This document shows, in pieces, positions 33,660 through 42,057 of a DNA stretch of 64,000 bases (the first letter of the stretch is position 1; every line of letters starts with the position of its first letter). The DNA comes from Actinomadura sp. KC06 (GTDB lineage Bacteria; Actinomycetota; Actinomycetes; Streptosporangiales; Streptosporangiaceae), in NCBI RefSeq assembly GCF_004348735.1, contig NZ_SMKT01000014.1:1-64000 (forward strand). The letters are read 5' to 3'. The position numbers and the translations under genes are program-made. The notes below the pieces were generated by a model that did not search any database, had not been told where the DNA came from, and saw only the letters and a list, made by a program, of their open reading frames with translations.

Positions 33660-34247
33660 ATGCGCAAGATTCCGACGATCTTCGTCCGTGACTGGGAGAA
33701 CGACCCCTCCCGCGTCACCCGCGAACCGAACCCCGACTGCGCCTGGGTGTTCGCCGGCGAGGGACGCGCGACCCGCAAACTCGACGGGACCGCCACCCGT
33801 CTCGACGAGGACGGCCGGTGGTGGGGGCGCCGGGAGGTCAAGCCCGGCAAGACCCCGCCGCCCAACTTCCAGCTCGTTCAGGTCGATGACCGGACCGGGA
33901 AGCGCACGGGCTGGCAGCCGATCGAGGACACTCCGTACGCCAAAGTGCACGTCGAGGCGCTGAACTTCGCCCTTGAGCATGGACCCCAATTCGAGTTGGG
34001 CACGTACGAGTTGTGCGGCCCGAAGATCAACCGTGACCCCGAGCAGTTCGGCGTGCACTTCCTGATCCGCCACGGCACCCACGAACTCGACGACGTCCCG
34101 CTCGACTTCGACGGCCTCGCCGCCTGGCTCCTGGCGCACCCGTACGAGGGCATCGTCTGGCACCACCCGGACGGACGGCTCGCGAAGCTGAAGCGGCGTG
34201 ACATCCCTGCCGAGCTCGCGCCGCATCGGGACACGGAAGCCGGATGA
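33660..34247 (+). CDS. ATP-dependent RNA ligase (minimal)
   Basis: 195 residues, the size of a bare nucleotidyltransferase ligase core. Motif I is RKLDGTATR with the adenylated lysine at K40; motif IIIa is GTYELCGPK (115-123); motif IV is YEGIVWHH (162-169); motif V is AKLKRRD with K176/K178. This is the RNA-ligase branch rather than the DNA-ligase branch: there is no OB-fold tail. It would reseal 3'-OH/5'-P RNA ends, matching the phosphatase/nucleotidyltransferase encoded 1.4 kb upstream. Confidence 0.85.
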   Translation: MRKIPTIFVRDWENDPSRVTREPNPDCAWVFAGEGRATRKLDGTATRLDEDGRWWGRREVKPGKTPPPNFQLVQVDDRTGKRTGWQPIEDTPYAKVHVEALNFALEHGPQFELGTYELCGPKINRDPEQFGVHFLIRHGTHELDDVPLDFDGLAAWLLAHPYEGIVWHHPDGRLAKLKRRDIPAELAPHRDTEAG

Positions 34248-34435
34248 TCGTGACCTTGTACGCCTTCGGTCGTGAGGTCCTCTCCGTGTGCTGGACCCGC
34301 CCCGTCGCTCAGCCCGAGCCCGCGCAGGTGGAGGACGTTCGCCCGGACGCTGGCCCGTTCGGGTTCGGCGGCGGCACCTTCGGCACCCAAGAACGCGCCT
34401 GGCTGCCCGACACCGAACGCCCCATCGACGCATGA
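34244..34435 (+). CDS. Small hypothetical protein
   Basis: 63 residues. MIVTLYAFGREVLSVCWTRP, then a Gly-rich end (GPFGFGGGTFGTQERA). Starts 4 bp inside the RNA ligase gene, so it is co-translated with it. Confidence 0.5.
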   Translation: MIVTLYAFGREVLSVCWTRPVAQPEPAQVEDVRPDAGPFGFGGGTFGTQERAWLPDTERPIDA

Positions 34436-34442
34436 GGACATC

Positions 34443-34805
34443 ATGACCACCGAACGCATCACCGCCACGAAGCGCTCCAGCATCCTCGCCGTGCCCCGCG
34501 AGATCCTGCTCGACCACGGCCTCGTCGAGCCGACCGAAGCCGAACGCGCCGAAGCGGAACGTTCCGCCGCCGAGTACCAGCGGCGGGCAGCGGCGCGCGC
34601 CGAGGTCCTCGTTGCCGCCCGTGAGCAGCTCGCCGCGATCACCGACCCGCTCGCCCGCACCATTCTCGACCTCCACGATGAGGGGCACGACGGCACCTGC
34701 CAGGGCGATGACATCGACGGTTACGAGGCCGAACGCCCCGACTGGCCGTGCCGGACGGTCGAGGCCATCGCCGCGCACTACAGCATCCCGCTGGCGGTAT
34801 CGTGA
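34443..34805 (+). CDS. Hypothetical protein
   Basis: 120 residues. A helical charged middle (EPTEAERAEAERSAAEYQRR) and a C-terminal part with HDGTCQGDDIDGYEAERPDW then PCRTVEAIAAHY, a motif common in actinophage proteins with a paired-Cys site. Function unknown. Confidence 0.6.
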   Translation: MTTERITATKRSSILAVPREILLDHGLVEPTEAERAEAERSAAEYQRRAAARAEVLVAAREQLAAITDPLARTILDLHDEGHDGTCQGDDIDGYEAERPDWPCRTVEAIAAHYSIPLAVS

Positions 34806-35299
34806 GCGCCGCATCGAACGACCTGCTGGAGTTCCTGCGGGCGCGCGGCTGGCCGAGGACGAGTGGTGGGCGCGCGAAGCCAGCCGCCTACGCGGCCAGG
34901 AAGGACAACCGGCCGGAGACCACTGGCAGTGGATCGACCCCGACACGGAACAGGTCCTCCTTGTTGACCCCGCCCAGAACGAATGCGTGGGAGAGGAAAG
35001 CGAGGGCATCTCGGTGAGCCTTCGGAGCAAGGGAGCACTATCCAACGCAGAACGTGGGAGACCTGCCCAACTTCGCGATCCACTACGCCGAGGAGGTCCC
35101 GACTACGGTCGCAAGTCACATCGTCCGCCATGGCCCGGCGCGCGTGCTGGCCGAAGTCGAGACCAAGCGGCGGCTGATTGATCAGCACGTCGGCTACTCC
35201 GGCGGAGGCGACGACGATCACTGGCCCGTCCAGACGCTTCGTCTGCTCGCCCTGCCGTACGCATCCCACCCCGACTACCGGCCCGAATGGCGTCCATGA
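34802..35299 (+). pseudogene. DUF6221-type phage protein, two frameshifts
   Basis: Three reading frames must be joined to obtain the family sequence: SAASNDLLEFLRAR from GTG 34802; then LAEDEWWAREASRLRGQEGQ up to about 35025; then AREHYPTQNVGDLPNFAIHY and HGPARVLAEVETKRRLIDQH to 35299. The first break is an extra CG within GCGCGCGG near 34850; the second is near 35030. Either decayed or misassembled. Confidence 0.7.
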
Positions 35300-35321
35300 A
35301 CCACCACGAGGGGAGCCGTCA

Positions 35322-36266
35322 TTGACCGAGCCTGCCGCCACCATCCCGACCAGCCCGGCCGAAGAACTCGCCCAGCTCGTCACCGAGCTCGTCGACGAGG
35401 TCACCACCGACGAGGCCGTCACCCGGTACAAGCAGGTCAGCCGCGGCGGCGGCCGCACCGTCAAGGTCGTCGACCCGGACGCCCGCCACATCACCCGCGA
35501 CGTCGGCCTCCTCGATCAGCTCCACGCGATCAAGTCGGCGAAGGCGACGGTGCCGGTGCGGATCTTCCAGTGGGTGAGCGACCACCAGGGGGAGGACGAC
35601 CGATGCGAGTCGGCGAGGCAGGGGCTGAAATGCGCGCACGGCCGCTGGAAGCACGTCCGCACCGAGCAGCGCCCGGCCGGAAGGCTCGGCGTCGTCGCCG
35701 GCGGCGCGGCCGTCCCCGGCGGCAGCGCCGGATGGGACAGCGACGGCGCCCTCAACCCGCTCCGCTCTCTCGGGTTCGAATCCGCCAGCCCGGCCACCAG
35801 CGCCGTCGAACTGTACGACGACATCCGCCGCGGCATCGACCGGCTCCGCCGCGACCTCCGCCAAGCCGCGGGCCGCACCTGGGGCGGCCGCAAAGCGCCC
35901 TCAGACGCGCTCCGCGAATGCGTCGGGCTGCTCCTGGACGTCGACGACGACACCGCCCGAGACGCCGTCCATCAGGTTCGGGGCTGGGTGTCGACGTGCC
36001 GGATCCGCCTCGGCTACGACGCCCCGATCGTCAAACTCCGCGACCTCGTCTGCGGGCAGTGCGGCGGAACGCTCCACGTCCGCGCCGACGCATCCACCGC
36101 CGTCTGGTGCGCCGGCTACCCGACCGCGCACGTGACCGGGCCCGGCTGGCCAGGGGACGAGTGGGGGCCGGTTGAGTACCCGGCCGAACCGGGATGCGGG
36201 GAACGGTACCCCCGCGGCTCCTGGATCAAGCTCCTCGAAGACGTAGCGAAAGCAGGTAACACATGA
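35322..36266 (+). CDS. Hypothetical protein with C-terminal zinc site
   Basis: 314 residues from TTG 35322 after GAGGGGAGCCGTCA; the open frame upstream belongs to the preceding gene region. The N-terminal helical part (AEELAQLVTELVDEVTTDEA) is followed by a middle helical domain (VELYDDIRRGIDRLRRDLRQ) and a beta-rich end with CGQCGGTLH...WCAGY...GCGERYP. It resembles helper regulators of actinophages with a zinc ribbon. No function shown. Confidence 0.65.
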   Translation: MTEPAATIPTSPAEELAQLVTELVDEVTTDEAVTRYKQVSRGGGRTVKVVDPDARHITRDVGLLDQLHAIKSAKATVPVRIFQWVSDHQGEDDRCESARQGLKCAHGRWKHVRTEQRPAGRLGVVAGGAAVPGGSAGWDSDGALNPLRSLGFESASPATSAVELYDDIRRGIDRLRRDLRQAAGRTWGGRKAPSDALRECVGLLLDVDDDTARDAVHQVRGWVSTCRIRLGYDAPIVKLRDLVCGQCGGTLHVRADASTAVWCAGYPTAHVTGPGWPGDEWGPVEYPAEPGCGERYPRGSWIKLLEDVAKAGNT

Positions 36267-36412
36267 GCCATGCGCCCGGGCCCCAGCTCACGCCCGAGTT
36301 CACATCCGAACAACTCGAGCGCGCGACCGCCGCATTCCGACGCATCACTGAAGCGTTCAGTGCGATCGCGGGCGCGATTGAGCGCGCGGCCGGAGATCGA
36401 TCTCCGCACTGA
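36263..36412 (+). CDS. 49-residue hypothetical protein
   Basis: ATG overlaps the previous stop. The product is one amphipathic helix (SEQLERATAAFRRITEAFSA, then IAGAIERAAG). It ends this operon; about 180 bp of apparently empty DNA follow before the low-GC island. Confidence 0.5.
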   Translation: MSHAPGPQLTPEFTSEQLERATAAFRRITEAFSAIAGAIERAAGDRSPH

Positions 36413-36590
36413 GATTCCGGAGCTCGGTCGGTCTTGATGGCTCACCGCTCGACCGTCCGGAGCGGGACGACGGTGCCGCAGCTCATTCTGAAGACCATCC
36501 ATCCAGCGCCTAGCTGAGCCGAACACATGACCTTGGGGCTTCCTCAAAGACGCCCTGGCAAGAGAGACGCCCGGTCAAGCCTTGGGTACG

Positions 36591-37898
36591 TCATGAGCTG
36601 CCGCTGGAGCCCTCACCCGAATCGTATTGGAGCACGGGTTTCTCCTTTTCTGCTTTCTGGGGGTCCGGTGCTTTTCTGTTGATTGAGAGTTCCTTCCAGA
36701 GGTCCTCGATGTTTTTGTTCTCGAATGTCACCTGGTAGATCAACTTGGCATACAGAGGGAGAAACTTGAACGACCAGCCTCCGGCGCACACCACGGCGTT
36801 GCGATGTGGGTCCGGAAGTCGATCCAAGACGGCGTTGTGGTCACCGAAATGCGGATGCACGCAGTTTCCGGAGTAGACTGGATAAGGTTCGACCCCCAAA
36901 CAGTGATTTTTGATGAAGTCAACGGTTTTCTTCACATCGTCACGAGCTGGTACGAGGTCCTGTCTCTCGTCCGTCCGGTTGGGCAACTTCATGGTTTTCT
37001 GCGTGGTCGACTCCCAGCCGATTTTAGCGAGGTTGGGCGGTCCCCATGGGACGGGCGGGAAGCCATAGTACAGTTCGTCTGTTCTTTCACCGAAATAGAC
37101 CCACATGCCCGGGTAGATGTTGTCGATTTTCGGATCGGTCGCATAGTAGTCGTAAACCATGTCCCAGACCGCGTAATTGAGTTTGTATTTCTTCTGGGGC
37201 TGGATGTTCTTCAGAACCTCGTTGGTATAGGCACCGCACGCGATGACACATTTCTTGGCCGTGTATGTTCTCGGTGTGCCTGCATCGCTGAATCTGTCTT
37301 TATCCTCCTTCACTGTCGCCTTAACGGTCACTGATTCGTTGTCCACTTTAACGGCCGTGACCTCGGCCTTTTCGATGAGGGTCGCGAGGTTTCGTTGCGC
37401 CAGCTTGTAGAAGGTCCGCAGGATCAACGGTACGTTCATCACGCCATTGTCTGGCGAGAAGTATCCATCGTACTTGAAGTTCGTGAGATGAAATTCTTTC
37501 TCGATCTCCTCTTTGCTTAGTGGTCGGCATGGCCTGCCCAGCTTCGTGAGAGCTTCCTTTACCTTTTTGTATTCGCCCTGCGCGCCCGCCGTGGATTTAT
37601 TGCTTCCGAAGTTCAGTTGCCCTGTCATCCAGAGCAGCTTCTCCCCGGAGTCTTTCTCCAGTTCATGCCACATCTTCAGGGAATTGATGGCTCTTTGGGT
37701 GTCCTCCGGTGTGGAATACAGGATTCGGAACATCCGCATGATGTCGCCGGAACTTCCCGAATGATGGAAGAACTTCCGTGCCTCCAGGACCAGGACCTTC
37801 TTCCCCTTCCTTGCGCTGTGGCATGCGGTGGCGAGCCCGATGGCTCCGCCGCCGACGACGACCAGGTCGTACTGTGGCCCTTGGGCGTTACTGTTCAT
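36591..37898 (-). CDS. FAD-dependent amine oxidase (sarcosine / N-methyltryptophan oxidase-like)
   Basis: 435 residues. The N-terminal Rossmann motif VVVGGGAIGLATACH (GxGxxG at about 16-21) and acidic E39 bind FAD. The C-terminal block CAGGWSFKFLP is the family's flavin-contact end, and the Cys in SGNCVHPHFGDH aligns with the Cys that holds FAD covalently in monomeric sarcosine oxidase. It would oxidise a secondary or N-methyl amine with O2, giving H2O2. Base content is near 50% G+C by eye, against over 70% around it, with Lys/Asn-rich codon choice, so this is recent foreign cargo. ATG 37898 follows GGGAGACTGAG. Confidence 0.88.
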   Translation of the reverse strand: MNSNAQGPQYDLVVVGGGAIGLATACHSARKGKKVLVLEARKFFHHSGSSGDIMRMFRILYSTPEDTQRAINSLKMWHELEKDSGEKLLWMTGQLNFGSNKSTAGAQGEYKKVKEALTKLGRPCRPLSKEEIEKEFHLTNFKYDGYFSPDNGVMNVPLILRTFYKLAQRNLATLIEKAEVTAVKVDNESVTVKATVKEDKDRFSDAGTPRTYTAKKCVIACGAYTNEVLKNIQPQKKYKLNYAVWDMVYDYYATDPKIDNIYPGMWVYFGERTDELYYGFPPVPWGPPNLAKIGWESTTQKTMKLPNRTDERQDLVPARDDVKKTVDFIKNHCLGVEPYPVYSGNCVHPHFGDHNAVLDRLPDPHRNAVVCAGGWSFKFLPLYAKLIYQVTFENKNIEDLWKELSINRKAPDPQKAEKEKPVLQYDSGEGSSGSS

Positions 37899-38309
37899 CT
37901 CAGTCTCCCGTCCTTGTCGTGATGGGTGATCGTCGGTCCCGCGGAAGGTGTCCGGCCGATCGACACGGCGCCTGATGGCACCGGCCTCCCCCTCTACCTG
38001 CCTCACTTTGAACAAACTCCACCTCAACAGCGCGTTCGTACTCCCTTCGGGGCGGAGGTCAACGACCAGCAGCGGTTTATCTCCAGGTCCCGATCAGCAC
38101 TCCACCCTGGGCAAACGGGCACAGAGCCGGCCGTGCGCAATCCGCGTTACGTGGGCGGGTTCTGGCATTGTGAGGAGGCGAAGCGGTTCGGGGACCTCAT
38201 GCCTGACTGCGAGCGGATAGTGCTGGCCTGAGCTGCCGGGTACACGGCCCCGGCTGCTTGGGCCCGTGGGGCTACGAACGAGGCCCACACCGACCAGCAC
38301 CATCCCTAC
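37899..38309. other. Gap behind the oxidase gene
   Basis: About 410 bp that include the oxidase promoter side (mixed base content near 37900-38050). A short frame ends in VGGFWHCEEAKRFGDLMPDC before 38231, which looks like a fragment of a phage protein. No complete gene is seen. Confidence 0.5.
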
Positions 38310-38495
38310 ATGCCCGAGCAACTCGCCGTGCGGGAAGAGGGCCCGCACTTCTACGCCTACCCAACCCACGAGGCGTACCTCGAAGGCCGGCACCTGTGGC
38401 GCGCGTACCGCCGCAACGAACGCCTGCACGCCGACGAGGCCGCCGTCCGGTGGGCGCTCATCGACCAGCGCATCCTTCGCGCGGCGGGCGATTGA
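38310..38495 (+). CDS. Small hypothetical protein
   Basis: 61 residues: HFYAYPTHEAYLEGRHLWRA, then RRNERLHADEAAVRWALID. Well-formed helical composition, but no recognised family and only a weak ribosome binding site. Confidence 0.45.
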   Translation: MPEQLAVREEGPHFYAYPTHEAYLEGRHLWRAYRRNERLHADEAAVRWALIDQRILRAAGD

Positions 38496-38691
38496 ATCCA
38501 CATGCGTCGTGACGAAGCGCGACCTACAGGGGAGGAGGATCCGAGCCTTGATCGGGTCGGGGCGGCGACGGCGCGAGACGAGGCACCCGGCGGGACGGCG
38601 GAAGCCAGCATCGGCCGGATCGCGCAGAGCCTCTTGAAACGGAACCGCTGGCGCTGGTTCCCCCGGCGCGCTGAGGGCTCGGGTCCCTCGA

Positions 38692-38765
38692 AGTGGAGTG
38701 GAGCAGTTCGGTAGCTCGCTGGGGTCATAATCCAGAGGTCGGCGGTTCGAATCCGTCCTCCGCCA
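38692..38765 (+). tRNA. Initiator-like tRNA-Met (anticodon CAU)
   Basis: 74 nt, all arms canonical. Anticodon CAT at 38726-38728 in loop GTCATAA; D-stem GAGC/GCTC; T-arm GGCGG TTCGAAT CCGTC; acceptor AGTGGAG/CTCCGCC. Three initiator marks are present: no 1-72 pair (A1 against C72), a purine-pyrimidine A11-U24 pair, and three Gs at 29-31 of the anticodon stem (one as a G-U). The body GGAGCAGTTCGGTAGCTCGC is also that of bacterial fMet tRNA. No CCA is encoded. It is inside the prophage. Confidence 0.8.
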
Positions 38766-38914
38766 CGGTCCAGGTTGGCGTGAGCCGTACCGCGCTCAGG
38801 TTCCGTGACGGACGTGGCCCGAAGCTGAGCGGCAACGGCGTGGTCGAGGGACCGGTCTCCGACGCGGCCGTCACGGCCAAGGGGACCGGGACTCTCGGGC
38901 AGTTGGCAGGGCGA

Positions 38915-39946
38915 CTAGGACCCCCGGCGCTTCAACTCGTCATCGAAAAACTTGATCACCGACGTCACAAGCATCAGGGCGATCACTGCGTTGACTCGCT
39001 TGTACTGCTTCCGTGAAACAGCATGGGCGCTCGGGTGGCGGCCGTAGTCCGCTGGTATCGGGTCGCCCTTGTCCGGCCAGTACTCGGCGTGCGCGCACCA
39101 GACCGGCGCGAACGTGAGCGCCGCACGGAAGTGGAAGTCGTCGAAGTCGAAGGTGACTCCGCTGTCCTTGAACTTGTTCTTTGTGAGTTTCACGCGCACC
39201 TCCTTGCTGAAGAACTTCCGCATCACGCTGTCGAGGAGGTTTGCTGCCAGCGCCTGAGCAGCGTTGGTGTGGCCGCTGCGCAAAGCCTTGACGCAGTCCA
39301 GGGCGAACTCACGCTCGTCGGCGAGGCGCTGGTGCGTGACCCCATTGAGGACCGTCTCACAGTCGGTGACGATGCCCTTCCAACGACTGCTGAGCACCCG
39401 GCGTCGATCAGAAGGCGTCTTGGCCGCGAAGATCGCTGCGATGATCTCGGGGCCGGGAACCCGAAGGACGGGGATGCCCTCGTGCGCGAGCATGTGCTCG
39501 AACTCGTCCCAGTCACGGGGCCGCGCCTCACCCCAGTTGGGCGGGAAGAGATTCTGAATGGTCACGCTGAGCCGCGACAGGGCGGGCACCAACTGGGACC
39601 GCATCACCCTGTCTATGCCCTCGGCGATTTCCCGAAAGGCGGGACTGGGAGTGTTGAACATGCTTCGAGGGATGGGCACCTTAAAAATCGAATTCAAGCG
39701 CTCGGCCGTGGCGCGGAGGCGGAGGATCTCCGGCGACACCTGCGTTTTGAAGTGCGGGACCTTGATGAGGTTCAGATTTCGCTGCCACAAAGGGCTCAAG
39801 AACTGGTTCAGAGGCTGCGCGCGTCGCCGCTGCATCCCCGTGAACGCTTCGCTCAGCGGACGTCCCCGCCGGGCCGACCCGGCAGCAGACTCCTCGTCGG
39901 CGCCTGACTCGTTCTCGGGGGTGTCGGTGTCCTCGGGGGTGCTCAC
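38915..39946 (-). CDS. Hypothetical protein with HEPN-like RxxxxH motif
   Basis: About 343 residues. A disordered acidic N-terminus (PEDTDTPENESGADEESAAG) leads into a helical protein. The C-terminal part holds ADYGRHPSAHAVSRKQYKRV, then NAVIALMLVTSVIKFF: the R-x4-H before a hydrophobic helix is the HEPN nuclease signature. HEPN proteins often cut RNA in defence or toxin systems. It is leftward, next to the tRNA and outside the operon, so it may be expressed in the lysogen. GTG 39946 is a guess; the frame is open to 40045. Confidence 0.5.
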   Translation of the reverse strand: MSTPEDTDTPENESGADEESAAGSARRGRPLSEAFTGMQRRRAQPLNQFLSPLWQRNLNLIKVPHFKTQVSPEILRLRATAERLNSIFKVPIPRSMFNTPSPAFREIAEGIDRVMRSQLVPALSRLSVTIQNLFPPNWGEARPRDWDEFEHMLAHEGIPVLRVPGPEIIAAIFAAKTPSDRRRVLSSRWKGIVTDCETVLNGVTHQRLADEREFALDCVKALRSGHTNAAQALAANLLDSVMRKFFSKEVRVKLTKNKFKDSGVTFDFDDFHFRAALTFAPVWCAHAEYWPDKGDPIPADYGRHPSAHAVSRKQYKRVNAVIALMLVTSVIKFFDDELKRRGS

Positions 39947-40043
39947 GTCGTCATTGTGAGCCTTGCTCCGTCTGCTGGCGACTCGATTGTTTGCTTTCGC
40001 GTGACCGAACGTGGCGGGCGTGGCCAGGTGGCACCAGTAGGCC

Positions 40044-40970
40044 ATGAGCCGCGTCTACTTCCACTCACCGTCCGGCACCGCCGAACTGGCGCCGAACACG
40101 CCCACGCTAGCGTGATCGTCCGGCGCATCGCCGCCGGGGCCGTGGACGCGTTCCACCACCATGAGCGGCTCCGCGAGCTGCTGAATCCCGCGCATGACAT
40201 GGCTCGTGCGGACACCTCCGGCGAGATGATCCGGTGGGCGTTCTGGTTCGACAGGTCTCTCACTGTCAGCGATGGGTCCTTGCCCCTGCTCGCCTACCAG
40301 GGGCACCCGATCGACGCGTTCTCCCTCGTTCTCAACACGGCGATCGCCGTCGGCGGTGACGCGGTGAAGCTCCTGGCCCGGCTCCATGGCCAGTGCGAGC
40401 TTCACGGCTACGTGGAGGGCCCGAACCGCGCCCTGGCTCGCCGACATCATCGACCAGGGACTGGACGACGGCGTCATGCGCCGCTCCCTGCGGTACCAGC
40501 CGCACCCCGACATCCCGCAGGAGGAGTGGCCGACCCGGGACCTTGGCTGGGACGACGTCACTGCGTTCCTCCGCGCCCGCGACGACGAACCCGTCGTCAT
40601 GTCCGACAGCACCATGGACGGGTTCCCCAACGAGTTCGTAGCCGAATGGCGGCCACCCGCCGGTACCGACCTGCGGCCTGACTGGGCGGCCGAGGCTCCA
40701 GAGGAGTGGACGGCTCTCGATGAGACCGAGCGCGCCGATTGGAAACAGACGCGTGTTGGTGATCTCTGGGCTGAGCTACCCGAGTCCGAACGGTGGACTC
40801 TCGCCATGGCCGGGCTCCGGCTCCGAAGCGAGCGCGGAGCGCTGCTTGAGCTGACCCCGGACGGCTGGGCCGACTACAGGTTCGGGCACAGCCTGACCGC
40901 GTTCGACCTGTACGCCGACGACTACCGAGCCAAGATCGAGGAAGCCCTTGGTGTCGCCTCTGCTCCCTGA
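40044..40970 (+). pseudogene. Actinophage conserved protein, two frameshifts
   Basis: The start MSRVYFHSPSGTAEL (ATG 40044) runs into a stop. The good sequence continues in another frame (GAEHAHASVIVRRIAAGAVD to LARLHGQCELHGYVEGPN), then after about 40430 (CCC where CC fits) in the frame from WLADIIDQGLDDGVMRRSL to DYRAKIEEALGV at 40970. The family is conserved in actinophages without known function. Indels near 40085 and 40430 break it. Confidence 0.7.
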
Positions 40971-41009
40971 CCGGGCTTCCTCGGCGTCAACTCTCAGGCG
41001 TCAGCCCTA

Positions 41010-41366
41010 TTAACCGGGCTCAGGCTTGTACTTGGACCTACGCTCGGGTGACCTCTCGCGCTGCGTGTTCGGATCCGCGTCCTGGCCGCAGGCCCGGAGA
41101 ATCAGCGTGACGAGCTGTGGGTCATATACCGGCTGGATGAGCCGGGCGCCCTTGGTGTAGGTGTTCGGGGGCCTGAAGCCCGCCCGTGCGATCAGCGCCC
41201 GGACCATGTCCACGTCGGAGGGCCGCAGCCGAAACCGTAGCTCGAACCCCTTCTTGTACGTCTCCCAGCCTTCGTCACGCTGCCGCTCCACGACCGGGCG
41301 CCGGACATGCCCAAACATCGAGAAATACAAGCCGAGGGTCACAACAGCGGACTCATGCGCCTCCAC
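41010..41366 (-). CDS. Hypothetical protein
   Basis: 118 residues, beta-alpha: VVTLGLYFSMFGHVRRPVVE then GFELRFRLRPSDVDMVRALI and a basic tail (RERSPERRSKYKP). Leftward. Could be a small regulator or nuclease; no family recognised. Confidence 0.5.
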   Translation of the reverse strand: MEAHESAVVTLGLYFSMFGHVRRPVVERQRDEGWETYKKGFELRFRLRPSDVDMVRALIARAGFRPPNTYTKGARLIQPVYDPQLVTLILRACGQDADPNTQRERSPERRSKYKPEPG

Positions 41367-41426
41367 GAGACGAACGCTACGTCGCGCGCGTTGAGTTCGA
41401 CCAGTTCAGCCAGCAGGAGACCCGCG

Positions 41427-41897
41427 TCATCCCCCGCCTGAAGGGCCGGGGACCCCTCCTATCACGTTCTCCTCGTAGAGGATCTCCAGGCAGAGATCGA
41501 TGCACTCGAGGCAGATCGTGACGTCGGGAGCGGCGGCAGGGCGCAACAACATGCGGAACTTCTTGCTGCAGAAGCTGCACCTCTCGGCGTCCTCCTCTGC
41601 CTTTGCTAGCAACTCGCCGAGCTGTTCTGCGAGACGCTTTAGTTGCCCGTACTCCTCGGTGGTCGAGTCCCGCAACAGCGTCGTGCGGCTGTTGGAAGCT
41701 TGCCCTTCGCCTGCTGCCGAGGTGCCGAGCACGACGCATTCGTTGCAGACGTGGAGGCCCCGCGGCCCCGCAATCATCTTCTTGACGTCGCCGGCGTCGG
41801 CGCCGCAGAACGAGCATCGGACCTCGTGCAAGTCGGCAGATGACCGCTCGGTTTGTTGCGTGCCGGAATCGTTGTGTGCCTCTTTGTCACGTGCCAT
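41427..41897 (-). CDS. ClpX-type zinc-finger protein
   Basis: 156 residues with two C4 zinc fingers: CSFCGADAGDVKKMIAGPRG...VCNEC and CSFCSKKFRMLLRP...ICLECIDLC, like the zinc-binding N-domain of ClpX that dimerises and binds clients. No AAA+ domain is present. It might act as an adaptor for host ClpX or a stand-alone regulator. ATG 41897 is the family start; the open frame upstream is not conserved in style. Confidence 0.75.
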   Translation of the reverse strand: MARDKEAHNDSGTQQTERSSADLHEVRCSFCGADAGDVKKMIAGPRGLHVCNECVVLGTSAAGEGQASNSRTTLLRDSTTEEYGQLKRLAEQLGELLAKAEEDAERCSFCSKKFRMLLRPAAAPDVTICLECIDLCLEILYEENVIGGVPGPSGGG

Positions 41898-42057
41898 CCC
41901 GTCAGGTTCGTCCCGTACGGGGCGCGAATCCACTGCGGGGCCGGATCCGGCCGCGCGCAATGGCCTGACCAAGAGAGGCTCAAACCTCCTGGTGAGGCGC
42001 TCTCGGCTGGGCTTGTCCGGGTAGCGCGCGTAGCAACCGGAGTCAGGGGGCGGGGCT

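Noticed and set aside
35765-35785. T-loop-like GGGTTCGAATCC
   Set aside because: No acceptor or anticodon stem around it; it encodes part of the 35322 protein.
38502-38714. 70-codon frame running into the tRNA
   Set aside because: Overlaps the tRNA 5' half and has no ribosome binding site or homology.
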